Shown piece after piece: positions 54,837 to 63,421 of a stretch of DNA of 64,000 nucleotides. Both the position numbers and the translations under genes were made by a program. The stretch comes from an uncultured Tateyamaria sp. (GTDB lineage: Bacteria > Pseudomonadota > Alphaproteobacteria > Rhodobacterales > Rhodobacteraceae). The stretch lies in contig CANMVD010000003.1 in assembly GCA_947501275.1 (NCBI GenBank), positions 1 to 64,000 of the forward strand, in the 5' to 3' direction. The notes under the pieces were generated by a model. The model ran no database searches. It worked only from the letters and a program-made list of their open reading frames with translations, and was not told the origin of the DNA. Position 1 is the stretch's first letter; each line of letters opens with the position of its first letter.

Positions 54837-55564
54837 GAGATCCACGCCAATACCTCGGCCACGCTGTGCGCCTCAGTGCGCGGTGGCATCGGCGGTCGGT
54901 CGATCATGATCACCGGCAATTGCAGACGGCGCGCTGCGGCAATTTTAGCGTAAGCGCCTGTGCCTCCAGCGTTTTTGGAGACGACAAGGGAAATGTCATG
55001 CGCCCGCATCAAGGCCGCGTCATCCGCTTCGGTGAACGGCCCGCGCGACACAAGCACATGGTGGTGTGGGAACGGCGGCGGCACCCGGGGCGGGTCGACC
55101 AGACGCAACAGATACGTATGTTGCGGGTTGGGCGCAAAGGCGTTCAGGTGCATACGCCCGACGGCCAGCATGACCCGTGTGGCCGGTTGAGCCAGCGCCG
55201 TCACGGCGCCCGCGATGTCCGGCACATGTGTCCACTGATCAGCGTCCTGCGCAGCCCAAGGTGCCCGCGTCCAAGCGATCAACGGCACGTCCGCTGCTGT
55301 GCAGGCCGCAACTGCATTGTGGCTCATTTGCGCGGCAAACGGGTGGGTTGCGTCAATGACATGGGTGATCTTGTGTTCACGCAAGTGATGCACCAGACCG
55401 TCCACGCCGCCAAAGCCGCCAATCCGCTGGGGCAGCCGCTGGCGTTTGGGCCGCTCAACCCGACCGGCAAAACTGACGGTGCCTGTCATGCCCGCTTGGG
55501 CAACGGCATTGGCCAAGGCTGTCGCCTCGGTTGTTCCGGCCAGTATCAAAAGGTTCGGCGTCAT
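54809..55564 (-). CDS. cobK: Precorrin-6A reductase, inverted within the cob operon
   Basis: This 251-residue enzyme reduces precorrin-6A to precorrin-6B with NADPH. It begins MTPNLLILAGTTEATALAN; THVIDATHPFAAQMSHNA and LVVSKNAGGTGAYAKI are CobK-typical. The gene is on the opposite strand to its neighbours. It overlaps cobJ tail-to-tail by 28 bp, and its ATG overlaps the cobL ATG within CATG. AAGGG 6 nt upstream of the start, inside the cobL coding sequence, is a good ribosome binding site. Its promoter must therefore lie within cobL. Confidence 0.93.
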   Translation of the reverse strand: MTPNLLILAGTTEATALANAVAQAGMTGTVSFAGRVERPKRQRLPQRIGGFGGVDGLVHHLREHKITHVIDATHPFAAQMSHNAVAACTAADVPLIAWTRAPWAAQDADQWTHVPDIAGAVTALAQPATRVMLAVGRMHLNAFAPNPQHTYLLRLVDPPRVPPPFPHHHVLVSRGPFTEADDAALMRAHDISLVVSKNAGGTGAYAKIAAARRLQLPVIMIDRPPMPPRTEAHSVAEVLAWISHAGADLGV

Positions 55565-56750
55565 GTCTGACCCTTGGTTGACGATCATCGGCATAGGTGA
55601 GGACGGGGTTGCCGGGCTAAGCGACGCAAGTCAAGCCGCACTGGACGCCGCGCAGGTGATCATGGGGCCGCCACGGCACCTTGCCATGGTTCCGACCGGT
55701 GACGCCCCCCACATCGCTTGGCCTGTGCCATTTTCAGACGGGATTGCACGCCTGCAAAAGCTGCGCGGACAGCGGGTGGCCGTGCTGGCCTCGGGCGATC
55801 CGTTCTGGTTTGGGGCTGGGTCAGTGATTGCACGCCATTTCGACGCAGGAGAGTGGACAGCCCTGCCTGGCCCGTCGTGTTTTTCCCTGGCAGCCGCCGA
55901 AATGGGATGGGCTGTGCAGGACACCGTGTGCCTTGGCCTGCATGCGGCGCCTTTTGCCCAGATGCGGCGCCACCTGAACAGGGGCGCGCACCTGATTGTC
56001 ACCTTGCGCGATGGCGCGGCTGTGACCGACCTGACAACGGCCCTCACGGATCTCGGTTTCGGGCCAAGCATTGTGACCGTAATGGAGCGTCTTGGCGCAC
56101 CGGAGCCACGCCTGACCGCTGCACCGGCTTGCGCGTTGACGGGTACGTTTGAGCACCCGCTCGTTGCCGCCATCGAAGTTCAGGGCGACGGGGTCGCGCT
56201 GAGCGTTGCAACCGGGCAGGACGACACGATCTTTGAGTCGGACGGTCAAATCACCAAACGCCCGATCCGGGCCATTACGCTGTCCACACTGGCCCCCAAA
56301 GCCAACGAGCATTTGTGGGACATTGGGGGCGGGTCAGGTTCGATTGCGCTGGAATGGGTGCTTGCGCATCCCCACACGACAGCCACATGTATCGAACCTC
56401 GCGCAGAGCGGGCCGCACGGATCACCCAAAATGCAGCCGCTTTGGGCGTGTCACATCGACTGACGGTGATCCAAAGCGCTGCCCCCGACGCGCTCAACGG
56501 CCTGCCTCCTGCAAACGCAATCTTTATTGGCGGTGGGCTGAGCCGCGAGATGCTTGCGGCTGTCATTCCGCTGCCTGCGCGTTTGGTGGCCAATGTTGTC
56601 ACGCTGGAGGGCGAGGCGCTGCTCTCCGAAGCACAGGCGGAGCACGGCGGCACGTTGATGCGGATCGCGCTGTCCAGCGCAACGCCGCTGGGTCCCAAAC
56701 GCGGTTGGTCCGCCTCTTATCCCGTTGTGCAATGGAGCCTGTCGCGATGA
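55563..56750 (+). CDS. cobL: Precorrin-6Y C5,15-methyltransferase (decarboxylating)
   Basis: This 395-residue bifunctional protein has an N-terminal CbiE-type tetrapyrrole methylase domain (starting DPWLTIIGIGEDGVAGLS) and a C-terminal CbiT-like SAM domain (LWDIGGGSGSIALEW). It methylates C5 and C15 and removes the C12 acetate carboxyl. The start at 55563 overlaps the cobK start on the other strand; AAAAGG 9 nt upstream is a usable ribosome binding site. It overlaps cobE by 4 bp. Confidence 0.95.
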   Translation: MSDPWLTIIGIGEDGVAGLSDASQAALDAAQVIMGPPRHLAMVPTGDAPHIAWPVPFSDGIARLQKLRGQRVAVLASGDPFWFGAGSVIARHFDAGEWTALPGPSCFSLAAAEMGWAVQDTVCLGLHAAPFAQMRRHLNRGAHLIVTLRDGAAVTDLTTALTDLGFGPSIVTVMERLGAPEPRLTAAPACALTGTFEHPLVAAIEVQGDGVALSVATGQDDTIFESDGQITKRPIRAITLSTLAPKANEHLWDIGGGSGSIALEWVLAHPHTTATCIEPRAERAARITQNAAALGVSHRLTVIQSAAPDALNGLPPANAIFIGGGLSREMLAAVIPLPARLVANVVTLEGEALLSEAQAEHGGTLMRIALSSATPLGPKRGWSASYPVVQWSLSR

Positions 56751-57115
56751 TCGTTGCCGGTTTCGGATTCACCACGCGGGCCACGGCCAGTAGCCTAGAA
56801 CAGGCGCTTGCGGCGACCGGGTACAAGGGCCCGATTGATCTGTTGGCCTGCCCGGATGACAAGGCGCTGTCCAATGCGATGCTCGACTTTGCCAAGTCAC
56901 GCCGGATCCTGATCAACGCCGTTCTCCCCAGTAAATTGCAGCGCGCCCAGACACAGACACAATCTACGCTCAGCCGCCTGCTGCGCCAAACCGGTTCAGT
57001 GGCAGAGGCCGCCGCCATAGCCGCTGCCGGTCCGAATGCTAGACTGCTGATCACCCGCAGGATCTCGAATGACGGCATGGCAACCTGCGCGATTGCCCAC
57101 GGAGACAAGACATGA
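56747..57115 (+). CDS. cobE: Cobalamin biosynthesis protein CobE (CbiG C-terminal-like)
   Basis: This 122-residue protein starts [20 protein letters not shown], matching the small CobE family related to the C-terminal domain of CbiG. Its exact role in the aerobic pathway is unclear. It sits between cobL and cobM with 4-bp overlaps on both sides, which supports the call. Confidence 0.88.
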   Translation: MIVAGFGFTTRATASSLEQALAATGYKGPIDLLACPDDKALSNAMLDFAKSRRILINAVLPSKLQRAQTQTQSTLSRLLRQTGSVAEAAAIAAAGPNARLLITRRISNDGMATCAIAHGDKT

Positions 57116-57906
57116 CAGTCCACTTTATCGGCGCAGGCCCCGGCGCGCCTGATCTTCTGACCCTGCGCGGGCGCGATCTGATCGCAGCCTGCCCGGTGTG
57201 TCTTTATGCAGGGTCGCTGGTGCCAGAGGCGATCCTGAGCCATTGCCCGGACGGGGCCCGCATCGTGAACACGGCGTCCATGGATCTTGATTCCATCATG
57301 GCAGAGATCGAAACCGCCACAGCAGCAGGTCAAGACGTCGCGCGCCTTCATTCCGGCGATCTGTCCGTCTGGTCGGCCATGGGGGAACAATTGCGGCGCA
57401 TCAAAGCGGCTGGCATCGCCTTTACGGTCACGCCGGGTGTGCCATCCTTCTCTGCCGCGGCAGCCGCATTGGGCGCAGAGCTGACCTTGCCGGGCGTAGC
57501 GCAATCCGTGGTGTTGACCCGGACGCCGGGGCGCGCGTCTTCCATGCCTTCCGGCGAGACGCTCACGAACTTTGCCGCAACCGGCGCAACACTGGCGATT
57601 CACTTGTCTATCGGCAACCTTGATCAGGTGATCGCGGATCTGAGTCCGGCCTACGGTGCCGACTGCCCTGTCGCCGTAGTTTACCGCGCCAGTTGGCCGG
57701 ACGAGCAGATCATTCATGCCACGCTCGACACGCTCAGGGAGGCAATGCGCGACGGCATCTCCCGGACAGCGCTTATTCTGGTGGGCCGCGTGATCGGCAC
57801 AGAGCAGTTTGACGAAAGCTGCCTTTACTCCACGGAATATGATCGGCGGTATCGCCCCCAAACCGCGGACAGTCCTTGGGCAAGTTGGAGCCACGGCGAT
57901 GACTAA
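57112..57906 (+). CDS. cobM: Precorrin-4 C11-methyltransferase
   Basis: This 264-residue tetrapyrrole methylase starts [47 protein letters not shown] and [15 protein letters not shown] are CobM/CbiF landmarks. It converts precorrin-4 to precorrin-5. It overlaps the cobB start by 8 bp. Confidence 0.96.
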   Translation: MTVHFIGAGPGAPDLLTLRGRDLIAACPVCLYAGSLVPEAILSHCPDGARIVNTASMDLDSIMAEIETATAAGQDVARLHSGDLSVWSAMGEQLRRIKAAGIAFTVTPGVPSFSAAAAALGAELTLPGVAQSVVLTRTPGRASSMPSGETLTNFAATGATLAIHLSIGNLDQVIADLSPAYGADCPVAVVYRASWPDEQIIHATLDTLREAMRDGISRTALILVGRVIGTEQFDESCLYSTEYDRRYRPQTADSPWASWSHGDD

Positions 57907-59206
57907 GGGCCTCATGATTTCCGCCCCTGCTTCGGGCACGGGCAAGACAACCGTCATGCTGGGATTGCTGCGTGCATTGCGCGATGACGGGCTGGTGGTG
58001 CAACCCTACAAGTCCGGGCCGGACTACATCGACCCGGCCTTTCATCTTGCGGCTGCCGGGCGGTCCTCATTCAACTTTGACACATGGGCGATGGATCCCT
58101 CTTTGCTGGCTGGCGTGGCTGCAAAAATGGATGGCGCGGACATCTGCGTTGCCGAAGGGTCGATGGGCCTGTTTGACGGTGTAGCAACGCGCGGGCAAAC
58201 CGGGTTTGGCACCAGCGCCGAAACTGCCCTGCACATGGGATGGCCCGTTGTGCTGGTCATTGATGTCGGTGGGCAGGCGCAATCGGCTGCCGCCACAGCC
58301 CTTGGCTTCAAAAGCTACAACCCGGATCTGCCCTTTGCCGGGGTGATCCTGAACCGGGTCGCCAGCCCACGCCACGAACGGCTCACGCGCCTTGGCATGA
58401 AAAAGGCAGGTGTCAAAGTGCTTGGTGCCCTGCCCCGACGTGGCGACCTGAAGCTGCCTGAACGTCACCTTGGGCTGATCCAAGCGGTCGAGCATCCCGA
58501 CCTTGAAGCAGCGATTGCGGGTTACGCCGCGTTCCTGCGCGACAATGTCGACCTTGAGGCTCTGAAAGTCGCCGCACAAGGCGGTCCGAGCGGGCCAGCA
58601 CAGGCCCTGCCGACTCCTCCGGCACAACGCATCGCGCTGGCGCGTGATGCGGCATTTTCCTTCACATACCCGCATCTTTTGGAGGGGTGGCGCGCAGCTG
58701 GGGCCGAAATCCTGCCATTCTCGCCGCTGTCTGATCAAGCCCCTGACCCAAGTGCCGATCTGGTCTGGTTGCCGGGTGGTTATCCCGAATTGCATGCTGG
58801 GACGTTGGCAAATGCACAGACTTACCTGTCTGGTTTGCGCAAGCATGCACAAACCAAGGCGGTGCACGGCGAATGCGGAGGATACATGGCCCTCGGCAAC
58901 ACGTTGATCGACAAAGACGGTGTGCGTCACCAGATGGCGGGCCTGCTGGGTCTTGTGACCAGCTACGAGAAACGCAAATTTCACCTTGGGTATCGCCGCG
59001 CTGTGCTGCAAGCACCTCTGCCCGGGTTCGCCACAGGGGCCGCCTTGCGCGGCCACGAGTTTCACTACACTTCCATCCTCGACGAACCCGATGCCCCATT
59101 GGCTCATGTGTTTGACGCAGACGGCAACCCGGTGCCCGAAACTGGGTCGCGTGTTGGCAACGTTACGGGCACGTTCTTCCATCTCATCACTGGAGAGGCG
59201 TCATGA
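57899..59206 (+). CDS. cobB: Hydrogenobyrinic acid a,c-diamide synthase
   Basis: This 435-residue amidotransferase has P-loop PASGTGKTT near the N-terminus, followed by [10 protein letters not shown] and [13 protein letters not shown]-terminal glutaminase domain has the nucleophile Cys in [10 protein letters not shown] and a late HEFHYT. It amidates the a and c carboxylates before cobalt insertion. The start at 57899 ([10 protein letters not shown]) was chosen over a longer frame inside cobM. Confidence 0.95.
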   Translation: MTKGLMISAPASGTGKTTVMLGLLRALRDDGLVVQPYKSGPDYIDPAFHLAAAGRSSFNFDTWAMDPSLLAGVAAKMDGADICVAEGSMGLFDGVATRGQTGFGTSAETALHMGWPVVLVIDVGGQAQSAAATALGFKSYNPDLPFAGVILNRVASPRHERLTRLGMKKAGVKVLGALPRRGDLKLPERHLGLIQAVEHPDLEAAIAGYAAFLRDNVDLEALKVAAQGGPSGPAQALPTPPAQRIALARDAAFSFTYPHLLEGWRAAGAEILPFSPLSDQAPDPSADLVWLPGGYPELHAGTLANAQTYLSGLRKHAQTKAVHGECGGYMALGNTLIDKDGVRHQMAGLLGLVTSYEKRKFHLGYRRAVLQAPLPGFATGAALRGHEFHYTSILDEPDAPLAHVFDADGNPVPETGSRVGNVTGTFFHLITGEAS

Positions 59207-59922
59207 GCGGCTTTGTCAGCTTTGTCGGTTCGGGTCCAGGCGACCCGGAGCTGCTGACCCTCAAGGCGGTGGATCGACTCAAGCGGGCCGATGCAGTCTT
59301 GTTTGATGACCTGAGTGCGGGCGCAATCCTCGATCATGCGCGCAATGGGGCTGATCTGGTTGGCGTTGGCAAGCGGGCCGGTCGCCCGTCGCCGAAACAG
59401 AACCACGTTAGCCAGTTGTTGGTGGATTATGCACAGACCGGGCAGCGCGTTGTGCGCCTGAAATCCGGTGACGGCGGCACGTTTGGACGCCTCGAGGAAG
59501 AAACCGATGCGCTCAAGGCAGCCGGTATCGATTATGAAATCATTCCCGGCGTGCCATCGGCCTGCGCTGCTGCCGCTGCTGCCGGTATTCCGCTCACCCG
59601 CAGGCTAACTGCACGCCGGGTGCAGTTCATCACCGGGCACGATGTGCGCGGCGCATTGCCAGAAGATCTCAACATGGCCGCCCTTGCTGACGCGCAAGCG
59701 ACGACGGTTGTGTTCATGGGGCAGCGCACCTTCCCCGGACTGGCACAGATGTTGATGGACGCAGGGCTGCCGGGCGACACACCTGCACTGTTGGCCGAGG
59801 GAGTATCAACCGATGCGCAAGCCCTGCACCGTACGACCATCGCAGAGCTCGCAGAGAAACTTGCCCATAGCATCAGCGACGCCCCTGCGCTGATCCTCTA
59901 TGGGGCGCTGGCCGAGGGGTAA
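59203..59922 (+). CDS. cobA: Uroporphyrinogen-III C-methyltransferase
   Basis: This 239-residue SUMT makes precorrin-2 from uroporphyrinogen III, the branch point to corrinoids. Motifs include FVGSGPGDPELLTLKA, VGKRAGRPSPKQN, RLKSGDGGTFGR and GVPSACAAAAAAGIPLT. It is a stand-alone methylase without the CysG dehydrogenase/chelatase part. It is the last gene of the unit after cobB (4-bp overlap) and is followed by a hairpin and the second riboswitch. Confidence 0.95.
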   Translation: MSGFVSFVGSGPGDPELLTLKAVDRLKRADAVLFDDLSAGAILDHARNGADLVGVGKRAGRPSPKQNHVSQLLVDYAQTGQRVVRLKSGDGGTFGRLEEETDALKAAGIDYEIIPGVPSACAAAAAAGIPLTRRLTARRVQFITGHDVRGALPEDLNMAALADAQATTVVFMGQRTFPGLAQMLMDAGLPGDTPALLAEGVSTDAQALHRTTIAELAEKLAHSISDAPALILYGALAEG

Positions 59923-59962
59923 GGCAAACCTTTCTCGGACCAAGATGCATGCGCCCTTACCG

Positions 59963-60006
59963 CCGCCTGCAACCGGCACGACCCAAATGAATTGGGTGGC
60001 AGGCGG
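59963..60006 (+). repeat. Long inverted repeat after cobA
   Basis: CCGCCTGC (59963-59970) pairs with GCAGGCGG (59999-60006), and an inner ACCCAA/TTGGGT (59981-59986, 59992-59997) pairs within it. No T-run follows, so it is not a standard intrinsic terminator; it could stabilise the mRNA end or assist termination. It lies 40 bp after the cobA stop. Confidence 0.5.
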
Positions 60007-60082
60007 TTCGGGTGGCCCTAAGCGTCCTTCAAATGCCGCTATCTGACTTGTTCGCCCGATGAAACGGTGTAAACCTGTCTTT

Positions 60083-60258
60083 ACGATGGTGATCCGCCAA
60101 GGATCCAAAAGGGAACCCGGGTGAAAATCCCGGACTGCCCCCGCAACTGTGACCGGCGAGCGGCCCGGCATGCACCACTGGCCAAGCACCCCAATCGGGG
60201 CAATGGCTGGGAAGGTCCGGCCCCGTAGCGACCCGCAAGTCAGGAGACCTGCCATCGT
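60083..60258 (+). ncRNA. Cobalamin (B12) riboswitch upstream of cbiM-like gene
   Basis: The P1 helix is a perfect ACGATGG (60083-60089) / CCATCGT (60252-60258). The core contains GGGAACCCGGGTGAAAATCCCGG, then CCCCCGCAACTGTGACC and CCACTGGCC leading to GGCTGGGAAGG, with B12 box AAGTCAGGAGACCTGCC (60237-60253). After it, CCACC/GGTGG can pair just before the GAGGAGAAAGAG ribosome binding site, suggesting translational control. It accounts for most of the 400-bp gap 59923-60322. Confidence 0.95.
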
Positions 60259-60322
60259 GGACTGCAACCTGGCCGCGCAGACGGCCACCAATGCCGCCGG
60301 GGTGGTGGTGAGGAGAAAGAGA

Positions 60323-61000
60323 ATGCACATCGAACCGGGCGTCGTGGACGGCGCAAAAATGGTCTTTGCCTACGGGACCGCCGCCGCCGCTGCGGGGTAC
60401 TCCCTTAAGCTGGCCGCCAACGATCTGAAATTCGCCAAGGTGCCTGCCTTTGCAGTGCGCGCGGCTCTGGCCACCATCGGGACGTTCATTTTCTTTGAAG
60501 TGATGCCGCATTTCTCCGTCGGCATCTCCGAAGTGCACTTCATTCTTGCCACAACCTTGTTCTTGCTGCTTGGCTCCGGAGCCGCCGCAGCCGGGCTGAC
60601 CATGGGTCTGCTCATTCAGGGGCTGCTTTTCGCGCCGACCGATCTGCCTATGTTTGCCGTGAACATGACAACTCTGTTGGTGCCGCTTTTTGCACTGGAC
60701 GCTTTGGCCAAACGGATTGTGCCAACCGCGCGGGCCTATGTCGATCTTGACTACACCCAAGTGCTGAAAATGTCGGCTGTTTATCAGGGTGGCGTGATTG
60801 CATGGGTCGCGTTCTGGGCCATCTACGGTCAGGGCGTTGGCGCGGAAAACATCCAGTCTGTGCTGGCCTTTGGCGGCGCCTACCTGCTGGTGATCGTGGT
60901 AGAGCCTGTTGCCGATCTGGCCATGCTGGCCATTGCCAAAACACTCAAAGGGCGCAACCCTGCGGGCATCCTGACACACCGTTTGATGAATGCCGCCTGA
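60323..61000 (+). CDS. CbiM-type energy-coupling-factor permease, putative cobalt transporter
   Basis: This 225-residue membrane protein begins MHIEPGVVDGAKM. The initiator plus His2 is the metal-ligand N-terminus typical of CbiM/NikM S-components. About six to seven membrane helices follow (for example TMGLLIQGLLFAPTDLPMFAVN-like segment 145-165). No CbiN, CbiQ or CbiO gene is adjacent, so it is a solitary S-component or pairs with modules elsewhere. The riboswitch upstream ties it to cobalamin status. GAGGAGAAAGAG precedes the ATG. Confidence 0.88.
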   Translation: MHIEPGVVDGAKMVFAYGTAAAAAGYSLKLAANDLKFAKVPAFAVRAALATIGTFIFFEVMPHFSVGISEVHFILATTLFLLLGSGAAAAGLTMGLLIQGLLFAPTDLPMFAVNMTTLLVPLFALDALAKRIVPTARAYVDLDYTQVLKMSAVYQGGVIAWVAFWAIYGQGVGAENIQSVLAFGGAYLLVIVVEPVADLAMLAIAKTLKGRNPAGILTHRLMNAA

Positions 61001-61024
61001 AGCGTCACGCATGTCTGACAAGGA

Positions 61025-61050
61025 GGGGCCGCTTTATCAGCGGCCCTTTT
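61025..61050 (+). terminator. Hairpin between cbiM and cobF (terminator or structured translation spacer)
   Basis: GGGCCGCT (61026-61033) and AGCGGCCC (61039-61046) form a perfect 8-bp stem with a 5-nt loop, followed by TTTTC. It could end the cbiM transcript. It also lies between a full Shine-Dalgarno AAGGAGG (61020-61026) and the cobF ATG at 61058, so folding may bring that site near the start codon. Confidence 0.6.
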
Positions 61051-61057
61051 CACATAG

Positions 61058-61795
61058 ATGACCCAGCTTTTCCTGATCGGCATCGGCACTGGCAACCCAG
61101 ACCACCTGACGGGCGAGGCCAGACGCACCATCGCGGCAGCCGATCTGTTTTTGATCCCACGCAAGGCGGGCAAATCCGATTTGGCCGATCTGCGCACCCA
61201 GATCATTGACAGCGTCCGGCTGGATGCACGCATCGTACCCTTTGATATGCCTGAACGGGATCCCTCCCTGCCCTATATCGAGCGGGTCGAGGCGTGGCAC
61301 GACGCGATTGCCGACATCTGGGCTGCCGCGATGGCGCAAAACCCCGATGCGCGGCGCGTCGCACTGCTGGTCTGGGGCGATCCGTCCCTCTATGACAGTA
61401 CGTTGCGGATTGCGGCCCGGCTGGAGCCGAAGCCGCAGTTGCAGGTCGTGGCTGGTATCACTTCGGTTCAAGCTCTGACGGCCGCCCATGCGATCCCTCT
61501 CAACACGCTGAACGCGCCGGTCACGATCTCAACCGGGCGCCGACTGCGCGATCACGGCTGGCCTCAGGACTGCGAAACACTGGTGGTCATGCTGGATGGA
61601 AACTGCGAATTTCAGTCTCTGGCTGGTGCAGACTACGATATCTGGTGGGGTGCCTATCTGGGGATGCCTGAACAGATCCTTGCCCACGGGCGCCTGCAAG
61701 ACGTTGCGGATCAGATCGTCACCAAGCGTGCAGAGGCCCGCGCGGCACATGGCTGGATCATGGACACGTACCTGTTGCGGCGCGTGACCGCCTAA
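61058..61795 (+). CDS. cobF: Precorrin-6A synthase (deacetylating)
   Basis: This 245-residue tetrapyrrole methylase starts MTQLFLIGIGTGNPDHLTGE. FLIPRKAGKSDLADLR, VWGDPSLYDSTLRI and ITSVQALTAAHAIPLN are CobF-typical. It methylates C1 and releases acetate in the aerobic pathway. It is separated from cobA and the main operon by the cbiM unit. The start codon is firm, but no Shine-Dalgarno lies at the normal distance; the nearest, AAGGAGG, is 30 nt upstream, beyond a hairpin. Confidence 0.95.
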   Translation: MTQLFLIGIGTGNPDHLTGEARRTIAAADLFLIPRKAGKSDLADLRTQIIDSVRLDARIVPFDMPERDPSLPYIERVEAWHDAIADIWAAAMAQNPDARRVALLVWGDPSLYDSTLRIAARLEPKPQLQVVAGITSVQALTAAHAIPLNTLNAPVTISTGRRLRDHGWPQDCETLVVMLDGNCEFQSLAGADYDIWWGAYLGMPEQILAHGRLQDVADQIVTKRAEARAAHGWIMDTYLLRRVTA

Positions 61796-61913
61796 AAAAG
61801 CGGCACGCCGTGCACGAAAATCAGGCGATGGACCGGCAAGACTGGCCCCTTGGCGCAGGGAGTGGTCAACTCTGCATCAGAATCGACTGCCCTGCCTCAA
61901 CGCCCGAGACTGA

Positions 61914-62747
61914 ATGACCCTCCACGCCGTGCCAAACACGCCCCAATCGACAAAACCGCCCCGGGCGATCGGGATGGTGCGGCTGTCGACCAAGATGGTT
62001 GCAGGGCGCACGGTACTGGACGATCTGTATCAGCAAGGCGCGGCCAAGGCGGTGTTTCCGCGTGCCGACAAAGGGGCAACCGCAGTGTTGCTGAACACAT
62101 CTGGTGGTGTGACCGGCGGGGACCGGTTTGACTATCAGGCCTCTGCCGGGGCGGGAACGCACCTGACCCTGACCACACAGGCCTGCGAACGGGCCTACCG
62201 CGCGATGCCAAATGAGACCGGGCGGGTATCTACGACCCTCGATGTGCAGGAGGGCGCAAGCCTGTGGTGGTTGCCCCAGGAAACGCTGGTTTTTGACGGC
62301 TGTGCGCTGGACCGGGTGTTGACCTGTGACGCGGCACCCTCTGCCAGAGTGCTAATTGTCGAACCGCTGTGCCTTGGGCGGCTGGCCATGGGGGAAACCG
62401 AGGTGCGTGGCCATATGAGCGAGCGCATCACCCTCACCCGTGAAGGCCAACCACTGGTGCAGGATGCGTGGATCTTGTCCGGCGACATGAGCGCGCAAAT
62501 GACCCGTGCCGCCGTCGGCGGCGGGCACACGGCCATGGTCGCTCTGACCTATGTGGCACCCGATGCAGAGGCGCAATTGGCTGCCGTTCGCGCCCTGCTG
62601 CCTGCCACCGGGGGGGCCAGTCTGCTGGGCCCGGATACACTCGTCATGCGCTGCCTCGCCGAAACAGGCTACCACCTGCGCCGCGCCCTTTTGCCCATCC
62701 TTGACCATCTGACAGGCGGCCATCTGCCCCTGTGCTGGAGACTCTGA
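61914..62747 (+). CDS. ureD: Urease accessory protein UreD
   Basis: This 277-residue UreD/UreH protein scaffolds nickel insertion into urease. LNTSGGVTGGDRFDYQ and TTQACERAYRA are signature stretches, and the Trp-rich WWLPQETLVFDG follows. It begins the urease operon 118 bp after cobF and is followed 3 bp later by ureA. The upstream gap shows no clear promoter. Confidence 0.95.
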   Translation: MTLHAVPNTPQSTKPPRAIGMVRLSTKMVAGRTVLDDLYQQGAAKAVFPRADKGATAVLLNTSGGVTGGDRFDYQASAGAGTHLTLTTQACERAYRAMPNETGRVSTTLDVQEGASLWWLPQETLVFDGCALDRVLTCDAAPSARVLIVEPLCLGRLAMGETEVRGHMSERITLTREGQPLVQDAWILSGDMSAQMTRAAVGGGHTAMVALTYVAPDAEAQLAAVRALLPATGGASLLGPDTLVMRCLAETGYHLRRALLPILDHLTGGHLPLCWRL

Positions 62748-62750
62748 CCT

Positions 62751-63053
62751 ATGCAACTGACACCCCGCGAAAAAGACAAACTGCTGATCTCGATGGCCGC
62801 CGAGGTGGCACGCAAACGGTTGGCACGAGGCGTCAAGCTGAACCACCCGGAAGCCATCGCACTGATCACTGACGCCGTGGTCGAGGGGGCACGCGACGGA
62901 CGGTCCGTCGCCGAGATGATGGAAGCAGGTGCGCAGATCATCACCCGAGACCAGTGCATGGAGGGCGTGCCCGAAATGATCCACGACGTGCAAGTCGAGG
63001 CGACCTTTCCCGACGGCACAAAGTTGGTCACCGTTCACAACCCCATCCGCTGA
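62751..63053 (+). CDS. ureA: Urease subunit gamma
   Basis: This 100-residue protein begins [41 protein letters not shown] and [20 protein letters not shown] are the family hallmarks. It forms the urease heterotrimer with UreB and UreC. Its length is normal. Confidence 0.97.
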   Translation: MQLTPREKDKLLISMAAEVARKRLARGVKLNHPEAIALITDAVVEGARDGRSVAEMMEAGAQIITRDQCMEGVPEMIHDVQVEATFPDGTKLVTVHNPIR

Positions 63054-63071
63054 TACCACAGGAGCATCCCC

Positions 63072-63377
63072 ATGATCCCCGGAGAAGTCATCACCGCCCC
63101 CGGCAGTATCGAGCTCAATACAGGCGCGAAGGCGATCACGCTGCATGTGGCCAACACCGGCGACAGGCCAGTCCAGATCGGCAGCCACTACCACTTTGGC
63201 GAGGCCAACAGCGCGCTCGACTTTGACCGGGACGCCGCGCGCGGCATGAGACTCGACATCGCCGCGGGCACCGCCGTACGGTTCGAGCCTGGCCAGGCGC
63301 GCGACGTGCAACTGATCCCGATCAGCGGCAAACGCGAGGTCTACGGCTTTAACCAAAAGGTCATGGGCGCGCTGTGA
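63072..63377 (+). CDS. ureB: Urease subunit beta
   Basis: This 101-residue protein begins [36 protein letters not shown] and [14 protein letters not shown] are standard UreB segments. It lies 18 bp after ureA, with AGGAG upstream. ureC is not the next gene. Confidence 0.97.
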   Translation: MIPGEVITAPGSIELNTGAKAITLHVANTGDRPVQIGSHYHFGEANSALDFDRDAARGMRLDIAAGTAVRFEPGQARDVQLIPISGKREVYGFNQKVMGAL

Positions 63378-63421
63378 CGCATCCCAGATACTGACCGAAG
63401 ACCCAGACGGAGGAAACGATC

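Noticed and set aside
56599-59182. Long antisense frames across cobL-cobE-cobM and cobB
   Set aside because: They are shadows of well-identified cob genes.
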